Below are positions 35,925 to 47,426 of a stretch of 64,000 nucleotides of DNA, in pieces. The notes beneath the pieces were generated by a model. That model was not told the origin of the DNA, made no database searches, and worked only from the letters and a program-made list of their open reading frames with translations. The first letter of the stretch is position 1. Every line of letters starts with the position of its first letter. The DNA is from Archivesica marissinica (lineage: Eukaryota; Mollusca; Bivalvia; Venerida; Vesicomyidae): contig CM026390.1 in NCBI GenBank assembly GCA_014843695.1, forward strand, positions 52,108,121-52,172,120. Direction: 5' to 3'. Made by a program: the position numbers and the translations under genes.

Positions 35925-36001
35925 ATCACTTCTCGAAAGCAATTACACTAACGTTGTAGAACTTGTTACACAATCAAGCTAAAAGAAATTTGTATTAACT
36001 A
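35925..36001 (+). mobile_element. SINE family 1 tail, opposite orientation
   Basis: CTTCTCGAAAGCAATTACAC, AACTTGTTACACAATCAAGC and AAAAGAAATTTGTATTAACT, the plus-strand tail, faces the minus-strand copy. Confidence 0.7.
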
Positions 36002-36221
36002 TAGATGGGATTGTCAGTTTTACTGAACCCAGGCAAAGTGAACATGCACATAAAGTATGTCAAGCATGGGTTTAGAAGCATCACCTTTAGATAACATTCT
36101 GATGTGTGTTTATGGGCACTGCACAGTACTGTCTCTAGTAAATGATACATATACCTTAATAAGTTCTCCAGCAATACAGTGACACACAGGTATGTCAGTA
36201 AATGAAAGGTTAAAGTCATAC

Positions 36222-36316
36222 CTTAATGAGATCTCCATCTTTAAAGGTCAGTGAATTGGGGTCATATATGTTACAATGGTCTCTCACTGCTTTGGCTTGC
36301 ACACAAAAACTTGCTT
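36222..36316 (-). CDS. Exon 2: first half of the SH3 domain
   Basis: 95 bases, acceptor TTTCAG|AA and donor AAG|GTATGA. It completes codon 34 (Glu) and encodes residues 35-65. Residues 43-47 (AVRDH) stand where most SH3 domains have ALYDY. YDPNSLTFKDGDLIK follows, with the LxFxxGDxI signature of the RT and n-Src region. The exon ends in phase 0, exactly as exon 3 needs. A 30-bp minisatellite starts only 48 bases upstream of the acceptor, and an inverted SINE pair lies about 220 bases downstream in intron 2. Confidence 0.88.
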
Positions 36317-36364
36317 CTGAAAGGTCAAAAAATCAATAATGTAAACATTGATGTGTTTGTCTTA

Positions 36365-37128
36365 CAGCATCCTACAGTATCTCCATATTGTATACAGCAT
36401 CCTACAGTATCTCCATATTGTATATAGCATCCTACAGTATCTCCATATTGTATATAGCATCCTACAGTATCTCCATATTGTATATAGCATCCTACAGTAT
36501 CTCCATATTGTATATAGCATCCTACAGTATCTCCATATTGTATACAGCATCCTACCGTATCTCCATATTGTATATAGCATCCTACAGTATCTCCATATTG
36601 TACACAGCATCCTACAGTATCTCCATATTGTACAGAGCATCCTACAGTATCTCCATATTGTACACAGCATCCTACAGTATCTCCATATTGTACACAGCAT
36701 CCTACAGTATCTCCATATTGTACACAGCATCCTACAGTATCTCCATATTGTATACAGCATCCTACAGTATCTCCATATTGTACACAGCATCCTACAGTAT
36801 CTCCATATTGTACACAGCATCCTACAGTATCTCCATATTGTATACAGCATCCTACAGTATCTCCATATTGTATACAGCATGCTACAGTATCTCCATATTG
36901 TATACAGCATCCTACAGTATCTCCATATTGTATACAGCATCCTATAGTATCTCCATATTGTATACAGCATCCTACAGTATCTCCATATTGTATACAGCAT
37001 CCTGCAGTATCTCCATATTGTATATAGCATCCTACAGTATCTCCATATTGTATACAGCATCCTACAGTATCTCCATATTGTATACAGCATCCTACAGTAT
37101 CTCCATATTGTATACAGCATCCTACAGT
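36365..37128. repeat. 30-bp minisatellite (about 25 units)
   Basis: The unit is CCTACAGTATCTCCATATTG plus TATACAGCAT, varied at TATA, TACA and TATAT. It is a multiple of three, so four long frames stay open on both strands with 10-residue repeats. It ends 48 bases from the exon 2 acceptor, within intron 1. Confidence 0.97.
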
Positions 37129-37135
37129 ATATTGT

Positions 37136-39545
37136 GCCCATCGCAACTCTCAAATAACACCTGTGCCCATCACAATACCAAAATAACACCTGTGCTCATC
37201 GCAACTTCCAAATAACACCTGTGCCCATCGCAACTTCCAAATAACACCTGCGCCCATCACAACTCCCAAATAACACCTGCACCCATCACAACTCCCAAAT
37301 AACACTTGCGCCCATCACAACTCCCAAATAACACCTGCGCCCATCACAACTCCCAAATAACACTTGCGCCCATCACAACTCTCAAATAACACCTGTGCCC
37401 ACCACAACTCTCAAATAACACATGTGCCCACCACAACTCCCAAATAACACCTGCGCCCACAACAACTCCCAAATAACACCTGCGCCCATCACAACTCCCA
37501 AATAACACCTGTGCCCACCCAACTCTCAAACAACACATGTGCCCACCACAACTCCCAAATAACACCTGCGCCCACCACAACTCCCAAATAACACATGCGC
37601 CCACAACAACTCCCAAATAACACCTGCGCCCATCACAACTCCCAAATAACACATGTGCCCACCACAACTCCCAAATAACCTGCCATCCAACTCCCAAATA
37701 ACACCTGTGCCCACACAACTCAAATAACATGGCCCACCACAACTCCCAAATAACACCTGCGCCCATCACAACTCCCAAATAACACCTGCGCCCATCACAA
37801 CTCCCAAATAACACCTGCGCCCATCACAACTCCCAAATAACACCTGCGCCCATCACAACTCCCAAATAACACCTGTGCCCATCACAACTCCCAAATAACA
37901 CCTGCGCCCATCACAACTCCCAAATAACACCTGTGCCCATCACAACTCCCAAATAACACCTGAGCCCATCACAACTCCCAAATAACACCTGCGCCCATCA
38001 CAACTCCCAAATAACACCTGTGCCCATCACAACTCCCAAAATAACACCTGTGCCCATCACAACTCCCAAAATAACACCTGTGCCCATCACAACAACAAAA
38101 TAACACCTGTACCCATCACAACTCCCAAATAACACCTGTGCCCATCACAACTCCCAAATAACACCTGCGCCCATCACAACTCCCAAATAACACCTGCGCC
38201 CATCACAACTCCCAAATAACACCTGTGCCCACCACAACTCCCAAATAACACCTGTGCCCATCACAACTCCCAAATAACACCTGCGCCCATCACAACTCCC
38301 AAATAACACCTGTGCCCATCACAACTCCCAAATAACACCTGCGCCCATCACAACTCCCAAATAACACCTGCGCCCATCACAACTCCCAAATAACACCTGT
38401 ACCATCCAACTCCCAAATAACACCTGTGCCCATCACAACTCCCAAATAACACCTGCGCCCACCACAACTCCCAAATAACACATGCGCCCACAACAACTCC
38501 CAAATAACACCTGCGCCCATCACAACTCCCAAATAACACATGTGCCCACAACAACTCCCAAATAACACCTGCGCCCATCACAACTCCCAAATAACACCTG
38601 TGCCCACCACAACTCTCAAATAACACATGTGCCCACCACAACTCCCAAATAACACCTGCGCCCATCACAACTCCCAAATAACACCTGTGCCCATCACAAC
38701 ACCAACATAACACCTGTGCCCACACAACCAAATAACACCTGCGCCCATCACAACACCAAAATAACACCTGTGCCCATCACAACAACAAAATAACACCTGC
38801 GCCCATCACAACACCAACATAACACCTGTGCCCACCACAACTCCCAAATAACACCTGTGCCCATCACAACACCAACATAACACCTGTGCCCACCACAACT
38901 CCCAAATAACACCTGCGCCCATCACAACTCCCAAATAACACCTGTGCCCATCACAACTCCCAAATAACACCTGCGCCCATCACAACTCCCAAATAACACC
39001 TGCGCCCATCACAACTCCCAAATAACACCTGTGCCCATCACAACTCCCAAATAACACCTGCGCCCATCACAACTCCCAAATAACACCTGCGCCCATCACA
39101 ACTCCCAAATAACACCTGTGCCCATCACAACTCCCAAATAACACCTGAGCCCATCACAACTCCCAAATAACACCTGCACCCATCACAACTCCCAAATAAC
39201 ACATGTGCCCATCACAACTCCCAAATAATACCTGTGCCCATCACAACTCCCAAAATAACACCTGTGCCCATCACAACAACAAAATAACACCTGTATCCAT
39301 CACAACTCCCAAATAACACCTGTGCCCATCACAACTCCCAAATAACACCTGTGCCCATCACAACTCCCAAATAACACCTGCACCCATCACAACTCCCAAA
39401 TAACACCTGCGCCCATCACAACTCCCAAATAACACCTGCACCCATCACAACTCCCAAATAACACCTGTACCATCCCAACTCCCAAATAACACCTGTGCCC
39501 ATCACAACTTCAGAATAACACCTGGGCCCATCACAACTCATAAAT
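37136..39545. repeat. 29-bp minisatellite (about 82 units)
   Basis: The unit is CCCATCACAACTCCCAAATA plus ACACCTGTG, with GTG, GCG and GAG endings and CATCAC or CACCAC starts. Most units keep a CACCTG E-box-like hexamer. Confidence 0.97.
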
Positions 39546-39887
39546 AATTGTGTCATTTCACAGCCTGCCATTGTACACATTTTTACAATATAAACTTACA
39601 GTATTCCTGACAGACATTACAGTAAATCAACAATACATTAATCATGTTAATGTCTAACACAGAACTGTGCCTCGTGGCCAAGGACTCATGCCCCTGCACC
39701 GAATGTGGCATACCACATGGGTAATTTGCTAAATTTCTGGAATTCACTTCACACAGATTTTTAGTGGGATCGATACAGAGCAATGGAGGTTCCAACTGTC
39801 ACACCCAGTTCTAAAATATGTAGAGTGAAACATCTTAATTGATTATCTTACTATGACCGTCATCTCCATGTCATAATCACCTACCTG
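39546..39887. other. Unique intron 1 sequence
   Basis: About 340 bases between arrays. No exon or element is recognised. Confidence 0.4.
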
Positions 39888-40248
39888 TCATGGGCACCAC
39901 CCTGCGGCAGTCATCTCCCTGTCACAGTTATCTCCCTTGTCATAGTTACCTCCCGTGTCACAGTATCCTCCCTGTCACAGTCATATACATGACACAGTCA
40001 CCTCCATGTCACAGTCACCACCCTGTCACAGTCACCACCCTGTCACAGTCACCTCCCTGTCACAGTCACCACCTTGTCACAGTCTCCTCCCTGTCACAAT
40101 CTCTTCCCTGTCACAGTCACGTCCATGTCACAGTCACCTCCATGTCACAGTCACCACCCTGTCACAGTTCCTCCCTGTCACAGTCTCCTCCCTGTCACAG
40201 TCACCACCCTGTCACAGTCCATGTCACAGTCTCCTCCCTGTCACAGTG
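39888..40248. repeat. 17-bp minisatellite, GTCACAGTCA type (about 21 units)
   Basis: The unit is CCTCCCTGTCACAGTCA with CCACC, CCATG and CTCC variants. Confidence 0.95.
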
Positions 40249-40868
40249 ACATCCCAATAACAACCACATCCCTATAACAACCACACCCCTATAACAACCA
40301 CCTCCCTATAACAACCACTTCCCTATAACAACCACCTCCCTATAACAACCACATCCCTATAACAACCACTTCCCTACAACAACAACAACCCTGTAACAAC
40401 CACCTCCCTATAACAACCACTTCCCTATAACAACCACCTCCCTATAACAACCACTTCCCTATAACAACCACTTCCCTACAACAACAACAACCCTGTAACA
40501 ACCACCTCCCTATAACAACCACCTCCCTATAACAACCACATCCCTATAACAACCACATCCATATAACAACCACATCCCTATAACAACCAATTCCATATAA
40601 CAACCACAACCCTATAACAACAACCTCCCTATAACAACCACCTCCCTATAACAACCACATCCCTATAACAACCACCTCCCTCTAACAACCACACCCCTAT
40701 AACAACCACCCCCATATAACTACCACCTCCCTATAACAACCACCTCCCTATAACAACCACACCCCTATAACAACCACCCACATATAACAACCACCTCCCT
40801 ATAACAACCACACCCCTATAACAACCCCCCCATATAACAACCACCTCCCTATAACAACCACCTCCCCA
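40249..40868. repeat. 17-bp minisatellite, CTATAACAACCA type (about 36 units)
   Basis: The unit is CCTCCCTATAACAACCA. It keeps the length, phase and CCTCCCT start of the preceding array, with CAGTGACATCCCAATAACAA as the transition, so the two share an ancestor. Confidence 0.95.
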
Positions 40869-41081
40869 ATGTAGCACTGTAGTCTTAATATCTACAAACA
40901 CCTGTATAGTCTTAATATCTACAGACAAAGACATGTGGAAATGCTGTAGACAGAGTAGCGCTGTAGTGTTAAACATCTACAGACAAAGAGGGTAACACTG
41001 TAGTCTTAAATATCTACATTCAAACACCTGTGTAAGAACTGTTACATACACTAATGCATGCACTGAGCTCATCTATCTGCA
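40869..41081. repeat. Degenerate TCTTAATATCTACA repeats
   Basis: Four diverged copies of GTAGTCTTAATATCTACA with AAACACCTGT or GACAAAGA between them. No other feature is seen. Confidence 0.65.
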
Positions 41082-41972
41082 CAAAGTACAAGTACAGCAT
41101 CTGCAACAAGTACAGCATCTGCACCAAGTACAAGTATAGCATCTGCACCAAGTACAAGTACAGCATCTGCACCAAGTACAAGTATAGCATCTGCACCAAG
41201 TACAAGTACAGCATCTGCACCAAGTACAAGTACAGCATCTGCACCAAGTACAAGTACAGCATCTGTACCAAGTACAAGTACAGCATCTGCACCAAGTACA
41301 AGTACAGCATCTGCACCAAGTACAAGTACAGCATCAGCACCAAGTACAAGTACAGCATCTGCACCAAGTACACGTATAGCATCTCCACTAAGTACAAGTA
41401 TAGCATCTGCACCAAGTACAAGTATAGCATCTCCACTAAGTTCAAGTACAGCATCTGCACCAAGTACAAGTATAGCATCTGCACCAAGTGAAAGTACAGC
41501 ATCAGCACCAAGTACATGTACAGCATCTGCACCAAGTACAAGTACAGCATCAGCACCAAGTACATGTACAGCATCTGCACCAAGTACAAGTACAGCATCT
41601 GCACCAAGTACAAGTACAGCATCTGCACCAAGTACAAGTATAGCATCTGCACCAAGTACAAGTATAGCATCTCCACTAAGTTCAAGTACAGCATCTGCAC
41701 CAAGTACAAGTATAGCATCTGCACCAAGTACAAGTACAGCATCAGCACCAAGTACAAGCATAGCATCTGCACCAAGTACACGTATAGCATCTGCACCAAG
41801 TACAAGTACAGCATCTGCACCAAGTACAAGTATAGCATCTGCACCAAGTACAAGTACAGCATCAGCACCAAGTACAAGTATAGCATATGCACCAAGTACA
41901 GCATCAGCACCAAGTACAAGTATAGCATCTGCACCAAGTACAAGTATAGCATCAGCACCAAGTACATGCACA
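41082..41972. repeat. 24-bp minisatellite (about 37 units)
   Basis: The unit is TCTGCACCAAGTACAAGTAC plus AGCA. Its length is a multiple of three and it has no stops in several frames, so frames up to 327 codons appear on the minus strand and 159 on the plus strand with 8-residue repeats. I take them as by-products. Confidence 0.96.
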
Positions 41973-42299
41973 GTAACTCAACATTGTTGTCATAAGTCTT
42001 CATAAGGAAGACACATTTAGATTATTCGTGTCTGTTGTTTTTGGAAAATAACATTCTAAATGACAAACTAGACAATATAAATTATTATACAGAGAGCTAG
42101 TTATATAACGGGAAACATCACAGACATAGATGGTAACATTTGCTATCAATAAATTACAACAAGAGGATCTTGTTCTTCCCATGTCGCTCAACTGAGTAAC
42201 AGTTTATTACAAATTAAACTTCTAGCAACTAACAGTTTCTAACCAAGATTGAACAGTATCATCAGAAAAATAAACCGGCGGCGAGATAATATAACAATA

Positions 42300-42658
42300 T
42301 ATGTCGTGTATATATATTTGGTCAATACCTGGACAGGATGCAGCCGAGGATATATTACGTGTATATATGTTTGGTCAATGCCTGGACAGGATGCAGCCGA
42401 GGATATATTACGTGTATATATGTTTGGTCAATGCCTGGACAGGATGCAGCCGAGGATATATTACGTGTATATATGTTTGGTCAATGCCTGGACAGGATGC
42501 AGCCGAGGATATATTATGTGTATATATGTTTGGTCAATGCCCGGACAGGATGCAGCCGAGGATATATTATGTGTATATATGTTTGGTCAATGCCTGGACA
42601 GGATGCAGCCGAGGATATATTATGTGTATATATGTTTGGTCAATGCCTGGACAGGAAG
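42300..42658. repeat. 53-bp minisatellite (7 units)
   Basis: The unit is GTCAATGCCTGGACAGGATG, CAGCCGAGGATATATTACGT and GTATATATGTTTG, with ACGT changing to ATGT in the right-hand units. Confidence 0.95.
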
Positions 42659-43116
42659 AAGCCAATGATATATAATGCCGACTACTGCTACCCAGTAGAC
42701 ACTGTTATTGAGGCAGAAAATTAGGTGTATTTGGCCTAGTGTGTCTTGAGTAATTTGCACCGAATGTAATTCAAGATATTATTTACTATTGACATTTAGA
42801 TGGGTAATCTTGCAGAAATTGGGTGGTGATCAAGTTTGATCGACACGAGTAGATATATTATTTCCGGGCTTGAGGGAGTTCAGTTGATGGAAGTGCAATA
42901 TGTTCATTGTACGTCATGTCTTCTTGTTTCTTCCCATATAGTTTGTATTTCCAACAGAACTTGGCATTATAAACATGCTGCAGCTGACTGCTACATATTA
43001 ATGATTTTAATCATGTAGACTACATGTATCGATAATGGTACTAAAGGATTATGTTATAAAATATTATGCAACCGAAATTCTGTTGGAAATAATTACACTT
43101 AATCAAGAGTTTCTTA
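42659..43116. other. Unique intron 1 sequence
   Basis: About 460 bases, with no repeat, exon or RNA seen. Confidence 0.4.
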
Positions 43117-43338
43117 TTTTATACAAATTTAATTTAGCTTGATTGCTAAATAAGTTATAAGAGTAATCACTCTTAAGACCTCATTCCTGATGGAATCCAT
43201 CGCCACGAGGGAGAGAAAGGAGCAATGTGTTATTTAAATGCCTTGCCTTAGAGGGCACAATCGTAAAGCTATACAACTTGGCGCGAACTCCGGGCCTTTC
43301 GCACCTGAAGCGAACGAGCTACCACTGCACTATCAAGT
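43117..43338 (-). mobile_element. SINE family 1, diverged full length
   Basis: Tail ATTTAGCTTGATTGCTAAAT, body ACCTCATTCCTGATGGAATC and TGCCTTGCCTTAGAGGGCAC, head complement CGCACCTGAAGCGAACGAGC. A 12-base deletion lies in the tail. Confidence 0.85.
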
Positions 43339-43342
43339 TAGC

Positions 43343-43660
43343 TAATACACATTGTATCTGGACACAATGATAGTATCCCCTGCTATATCTGCACTAACTA
43401 TCCCCTACTATATCTGCACTAACTATCCCCTGCAATATCTGCACTAACTATCCCCTGCTATATCTGCACCAACTATCCCCTGCTATATCTGCACTAACTA
43501 TCCCCTGCTATATCTGCACTAACTAATACACATTGTATCTGGACACAATGGTAGTATCCCCTGCAATATATGCACTAACTATCCCCTGCTATATCTGCAC
43601 TAACTATCCCCTGCTATATTTGCACATTGTATCTGGACACAATGATCATATCCCCTGCTA
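43343..43660. repeat. 25-bp minisatellite with longer spacer
   Basis: The unit is ACTATCCCCTGCTATATCTG plus CACTA. A spacer with CACATTGTATCTGGACACAA recurs at about 43347, 43529 and 43624, giving a small higher-order structure. Confidence 0.9.
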
Positions 43661-43950
43661 GTTTGCATGTACAATACTCCAGCAATTTCTGTAGAAATAA
43701 AGGAACATATCCCAATAAGAGGTGATTAACTGTCACAAGGTGCCACTTAAAGGCCAATTACCAACCAGATCAATTATACATAATAACCCATCAATCACCA
43801 TTACCCTCCACTCACAATTAGGAAAATTATTCAACAATTCATATTATCCGACCTAACTTTTCCCTTGGAAACTAATGTTTCCTTATAATTCCATTTTTTC
43901 TGCAGTTTTTTCTTGACACTAATTGATGCTCCAATCATACCATCAACTAT
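43661..43950. other. Unique intron 1 sequence
   Basis: About 290 bases. No feature is seen. Confidence 0.4.
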
Positions 43951-43957
43951 CATTTTT

Positions 43958-44216
43958 GTTTTTAAGTTTATTTAAGGTCACTACCAGTTGCTCATATTTT
44001 ACCGGTTGCCCATTTGAGAAACGGGCAGTTTACATAAACATATCCTTTCCTGGGCAGGCTCCAGCGTTTAACGAGTACTTGGTCACCAACCTCCATAAGA
44101 AACTGCCAGCTTTTTCATATAAAGGGACACGGTCTGAGTGGGACTTGAACCCGTGACCATCAGTGATGATAGGTTAGTGTTATACAAGTCCGCGACCATA
44201 ACCACTCGACCACAGA
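43958..44216 (-). mobile_element. SINE family 3 with family-2-like tail
   Basis: Head and body follow family 3 (complement of TGGTCGAGTGGTTATGGTCG; CCTTTCCTGGGCAGGCTCCA). The 3' end instead carries TTTAAGTTTATTTAAGGTCA and ACCGGTTGCCCATTTGAG, which match the family 2 tail. It is diverged. Confidence 0.75.
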
Positions 44217-44229
44217 ATCACCAACTTAG

Positions 44230-44375
44230 TTTAATCATATTTTATTGCATTCTTTATATTCTATGTACAATACAACTCAAATGTACAAACATGATACGGA
44301 TGTTTAATCATATTTTATTGCTTTCTTTATATTCTATGTACAATACAACTCAAATGTACAAACATGTTATGGATG
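44230..44375. repeat. 73-bp tandem duplication
   Basis: Two copies of TTTAATCATATTTTATTGCA, CTATGTACAATACAACTCAA and ATGTACAAACATG. Confidence 0.9.
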
Positions 44376-45185
44376 AATTAAATAAGATATATGGTACAAA
44401 CATTATCAGTATGTATATATATATGGAGAAGCAATAGGGTTGGGCCACAAGTTTTAACAACATTAGTTTCGGCCAGCCCCAACTACTGAAACAACAACTT
44501 ATTTATACATAAATAGCCTAGTAATTATTAAATATCGCAATCATTTCCAAGCAAATATTTACAAGTTTCAGTGATTACTGTACAGTAATTGGTATTGATG
44601 TACAGTTATTGTAGCTGTGTACGGCTTTTATCATTGCTATTGTCATTGTGCTAGATTTAAAATAATAACTGAGTAATAGCAGAGGACTATGATTCATCTA
44701 ACATTGCATGCTAATGTCAATTCATTGTATGCAGCAGCTGGTGCTTCCGTTCTACCATTGAATGCTTCTGAACTCACTGTATGCAGTCTCATGCAGACTG
44801 TGTTCTCTATTCAATAATGCAAAGTATAATTCTTTGTTTATTTGTTTGCGCAAATCTTTGTTTATTTAGTTTGGGTTGGTCAATCTCAGCATTGTTTATA
44901 GTAAACATGATGATCATTTTCAGGTCATCTGGTACTAACAACTGATTAATTATGGAAATATATCTCACATACAAAACTATGTCATTCACAAAGGCTCATA
45001 GCTCAATCATAGTTCACCAGGGCAATTACAACTTGCTGATGATATGCATAACTGTAACTACTGGCATAACCCAGTGTTGAACAGAAACAGCTTTTATAGT
45101 AAAACTACTGGCTGCCAAAGGCCCAGGAGTGAGATTCATACAGGTATGAATGTGCTGTGCAGATTTATCAAACAAAATTATAATT
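44376..45185. other. Unique intron 1 sequence
   Basis: About 800 bases, AT-rich, with no supportable exon or element. Confidence 0.4.
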
Positions 45186-45198
45186 ACTGGCTATGTGT

Positions 45199-45467
45199 TA
45201 TGTTATATGTTATATTTTGGGTTTTACGCCTGCATCAGCACCATTTTGGGCTATATCGCCGGCGGGCAGTTTACCTAACAACACCTTTCCTGGGCAGGCT
45301 CCAGCGGTTAACCAGTACTTGGGTGCATCAACCTCCGTAAGAAACTGCCAACTTTTTCATATAAATGAGACACGGCCTGAGTGGGGCTCGAACCCGTGAC
45401 CATCAGTGATGATAGGTTACAGTGGTATACAAGTCAGCGATCGTAACCACTCGTCCACGGAGGCGGG
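45199..45467 (-). mobile_element. SINE family 3, intact with 13-bp target duplication
   Basis: 269 bases bounded by ACTGGCTATGTGT at 45186-45198 and 45468-45480. It matches the satellite C copies in length and landmarks, which independently confirms their borders. Confidence 0.93.
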
Positions 45468-45659
45468 ACTGGCTATGTGTGAATTGTGTTTGTGGAGTGC
45501 ATGTAGAATCCAAATATATAGGTGTTCAGCATGTGCTGCTGGCTCTAGCCATGTGGACAATACATTCCCACTTAAGGACTTAATTCAACATATGTGTTCC
45601 AACACTAAATCTGAGACAATCAGTCCAGACTTGAGCGACACTTCTGGTAACAAAATAGT

Positions 45660-45718
45660 ATGAATAGGGTACTATATAGTATGAATAGGGTACTATATAG
45701 TATGAATAGGGTACTATA
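45660..45718. repeat. 20-bp tandem repeat, 3 copies
   Basis: Three copies of TATGAATAGGGTACTATATAG. Confidence 0.9.
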
Positions 45719-45888
45719 CCATACTATAGAAATATGCAATGAAGAAGTGCCATCCATATCTGTGCAGCAACACTGTACTGGGAGTGCATATTGATGTCAA
45801 GGGAAAGATGTATATAGGATGTGTAGTTAATAGATCACTTTTACACATATTATAGAGACTAAAGTTGTTCCAGAAATGAAAAAGCTTT

Positions 45889-46313
45889 TACTGTATTTGT
45901 CGCTGCCGACTTGATAAATGTCACTGAAGCCATATGTTATTTCTTTGAAGAGTGGTTCTAATACAAGTTACTGATAAACTTCTTAACCCATTCAACACCA
46001 AGTAACTGACATGGACTGGTCCATGATATATTTAGACCAATAAATTAATAACAAAATTACATTTGGATCAGTTCATTTATCAAAATGGGTAATTTTTTTT
46101 CTAAAAATAGTTATATTACTTGAAAAAAGTGCAGATCCTGATGAGATGGCTTGTCACGAGCCGGCTCATCTGGATCTACACTTTTTTGTAAGCCAATTTA
46201 GAGGTCTGTGGTGTTGAAAGGGTTAATAGTTTCCTATGTAAGGCTGCAGTCTCACCCTATACCATTATAATTTGTTTGTTAGATAATAGAGATAGCTCCT
46301 TGCATTTCTCTCT
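45889..46313. mobile_element. Composite L flank - MITE 1 - R flank
   Basis: The MITE (45983-46226) has ends TTAACCCATTCAACACCA and TGGTGTTGAAAGGGTTAA. Its flanks of 94 and 87 bases also occur at 28975-29154, so the MITE sits at a fixed site inside an older repeat that was copied with it. Confidence 0.85.
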
Positions 46314-46406
46314 GTCAACTTTTTTAACTGACAGCATCAAAGCTACGCAGCTCATCTGTATCATATTCTAAAAATACCATACAAACCAACACCTTATAGT
46401 AGGGAG

Positions 46407-46646
46407 TTAACCCTTTCCTTCATAGAGATTTAGGTTAATATACTATTATATCTCCATACAAACGACAGCCATTTAGCTATCATGCAGTGGATAAGTAGTC
46501 GCCATATCTACCCCACCTCCATAGATATTACTGGGACTACATGAGATTCTGGCCTTAATTATGAACATTGGTTTGGCTACTACAATGTCAATGTATGTGG
46601 TATTGGTAATGGCTTCAAGAGGTGCTTCCATGGGGGAAAGGGTTAA
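46407..46646. mobile_element. TTAA MITE family 4
   Basis: Ends TTAACCCTTTCCTTCATAGA and its imperfect partner CCATGGGGGAAAGGGTTAA, 240 bases including TTAA at both sides. The interior lacks the shared AGATCC hairpin. Confidence 0.65.
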
Positions 46647-47201
46647 GTCATGAATCTGTACCTAAAATGACACCTCACAGCTAACACCAGACCCCTCAAC
46701 AAGAGTGATTTAGTCGTTGCTGCTTTTATAGTTTCATCCAAATAGGTTATATGGAGACGGGAACCCGAGGCTCTTCTGAAGTGTCCATTCTGATCAATAC
46801 AAGTTTGTATTATTACAAATTGCCAGGGTTTGGAGGCATCGCTCGCTCGGTGAAATTGCATGAAAGTTTGAATTAGTTCTAAGATGGTCATTAAGCAACA
46901 ACAATTTGAGCCCGGTCCAAGACAATTGTTTTAAATCAATATCGAGATACCATATCGCAATGACCGATTACACGCTATCCCCATTCATCATATAACTACG
47001 GCACCAATATTCAGTAACCAATGGATCGTATAATAACTCATGCTTACTCTATCTCTGACATTTTGTTCATCGTTTGCCAAATAAGGTCATAAACAATTGC
47101 AGTATTTCCATATAACAGTTACACCGAATGTACTCTTGAACCTGTATTTGGTACACACACACTGAGTGAACTTAATGTAACGATGATAGATACACACACA
47201 A
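46647..47201. other. Unique intron 1 sequence with one unassigned frame
   Basis: An 82-codon minus frame (46643-46891) contains a polar stretch (CIDQNGHFRRASGSRLHITY). It overlaps the MITE end, shows no known motif, and does not splice into the SH3 frame by any site I can see, so it is not called. Confidence 0.35.
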
Positions 47202-47261
47202 CTCTGTCTGTCTGTCTGCCTGCCTGCCTGCCTTGTCTTGTCTTGTCTTGTCTTGTCTTGT

Positions 47262-47349
<88 letters not shown>

Positions 47350-47373
47350 ATGTCTGTCTGTCTGTCTGTCTGT
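47202..47373. repeat. CTGT/CTGC/CTTGT microsatellite
   Basis: Blocks of TCTG, TGCC, five TTGTC pentamers, TGCC again and TCTG again follow one another. It is purely simple sequence; frames on both strands are by-products. Confidence 0.97.
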
Positions 47374-47426
47374 GGACAGGACAACTCAAATAGTTGTTAA
47401 TTGACTTTGATGAAATGTTGAGGATA

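Noticed and set aside
36325..37215. Four frames of about 200-275 codons on both strands
   Set aside because: They are the 30-bp array in intron 1. Mutually overlapping frames on both strands cannot all be genes, and none connects to the SH3 exons.
41020..42003. Minus-strand frame of 327 codons, LYLVQM repeat
   Set aside because: It is a 24-bp array with frames open on both strands. The hydrophobic 8-residue repeat has no start context or non-repeat coding part.
46643..46891. 82-codon minus-strand frame
   Set aside because: It overlaps a MITE terminus, has no motif I recognise, and has no splice link to the SH3 frame.
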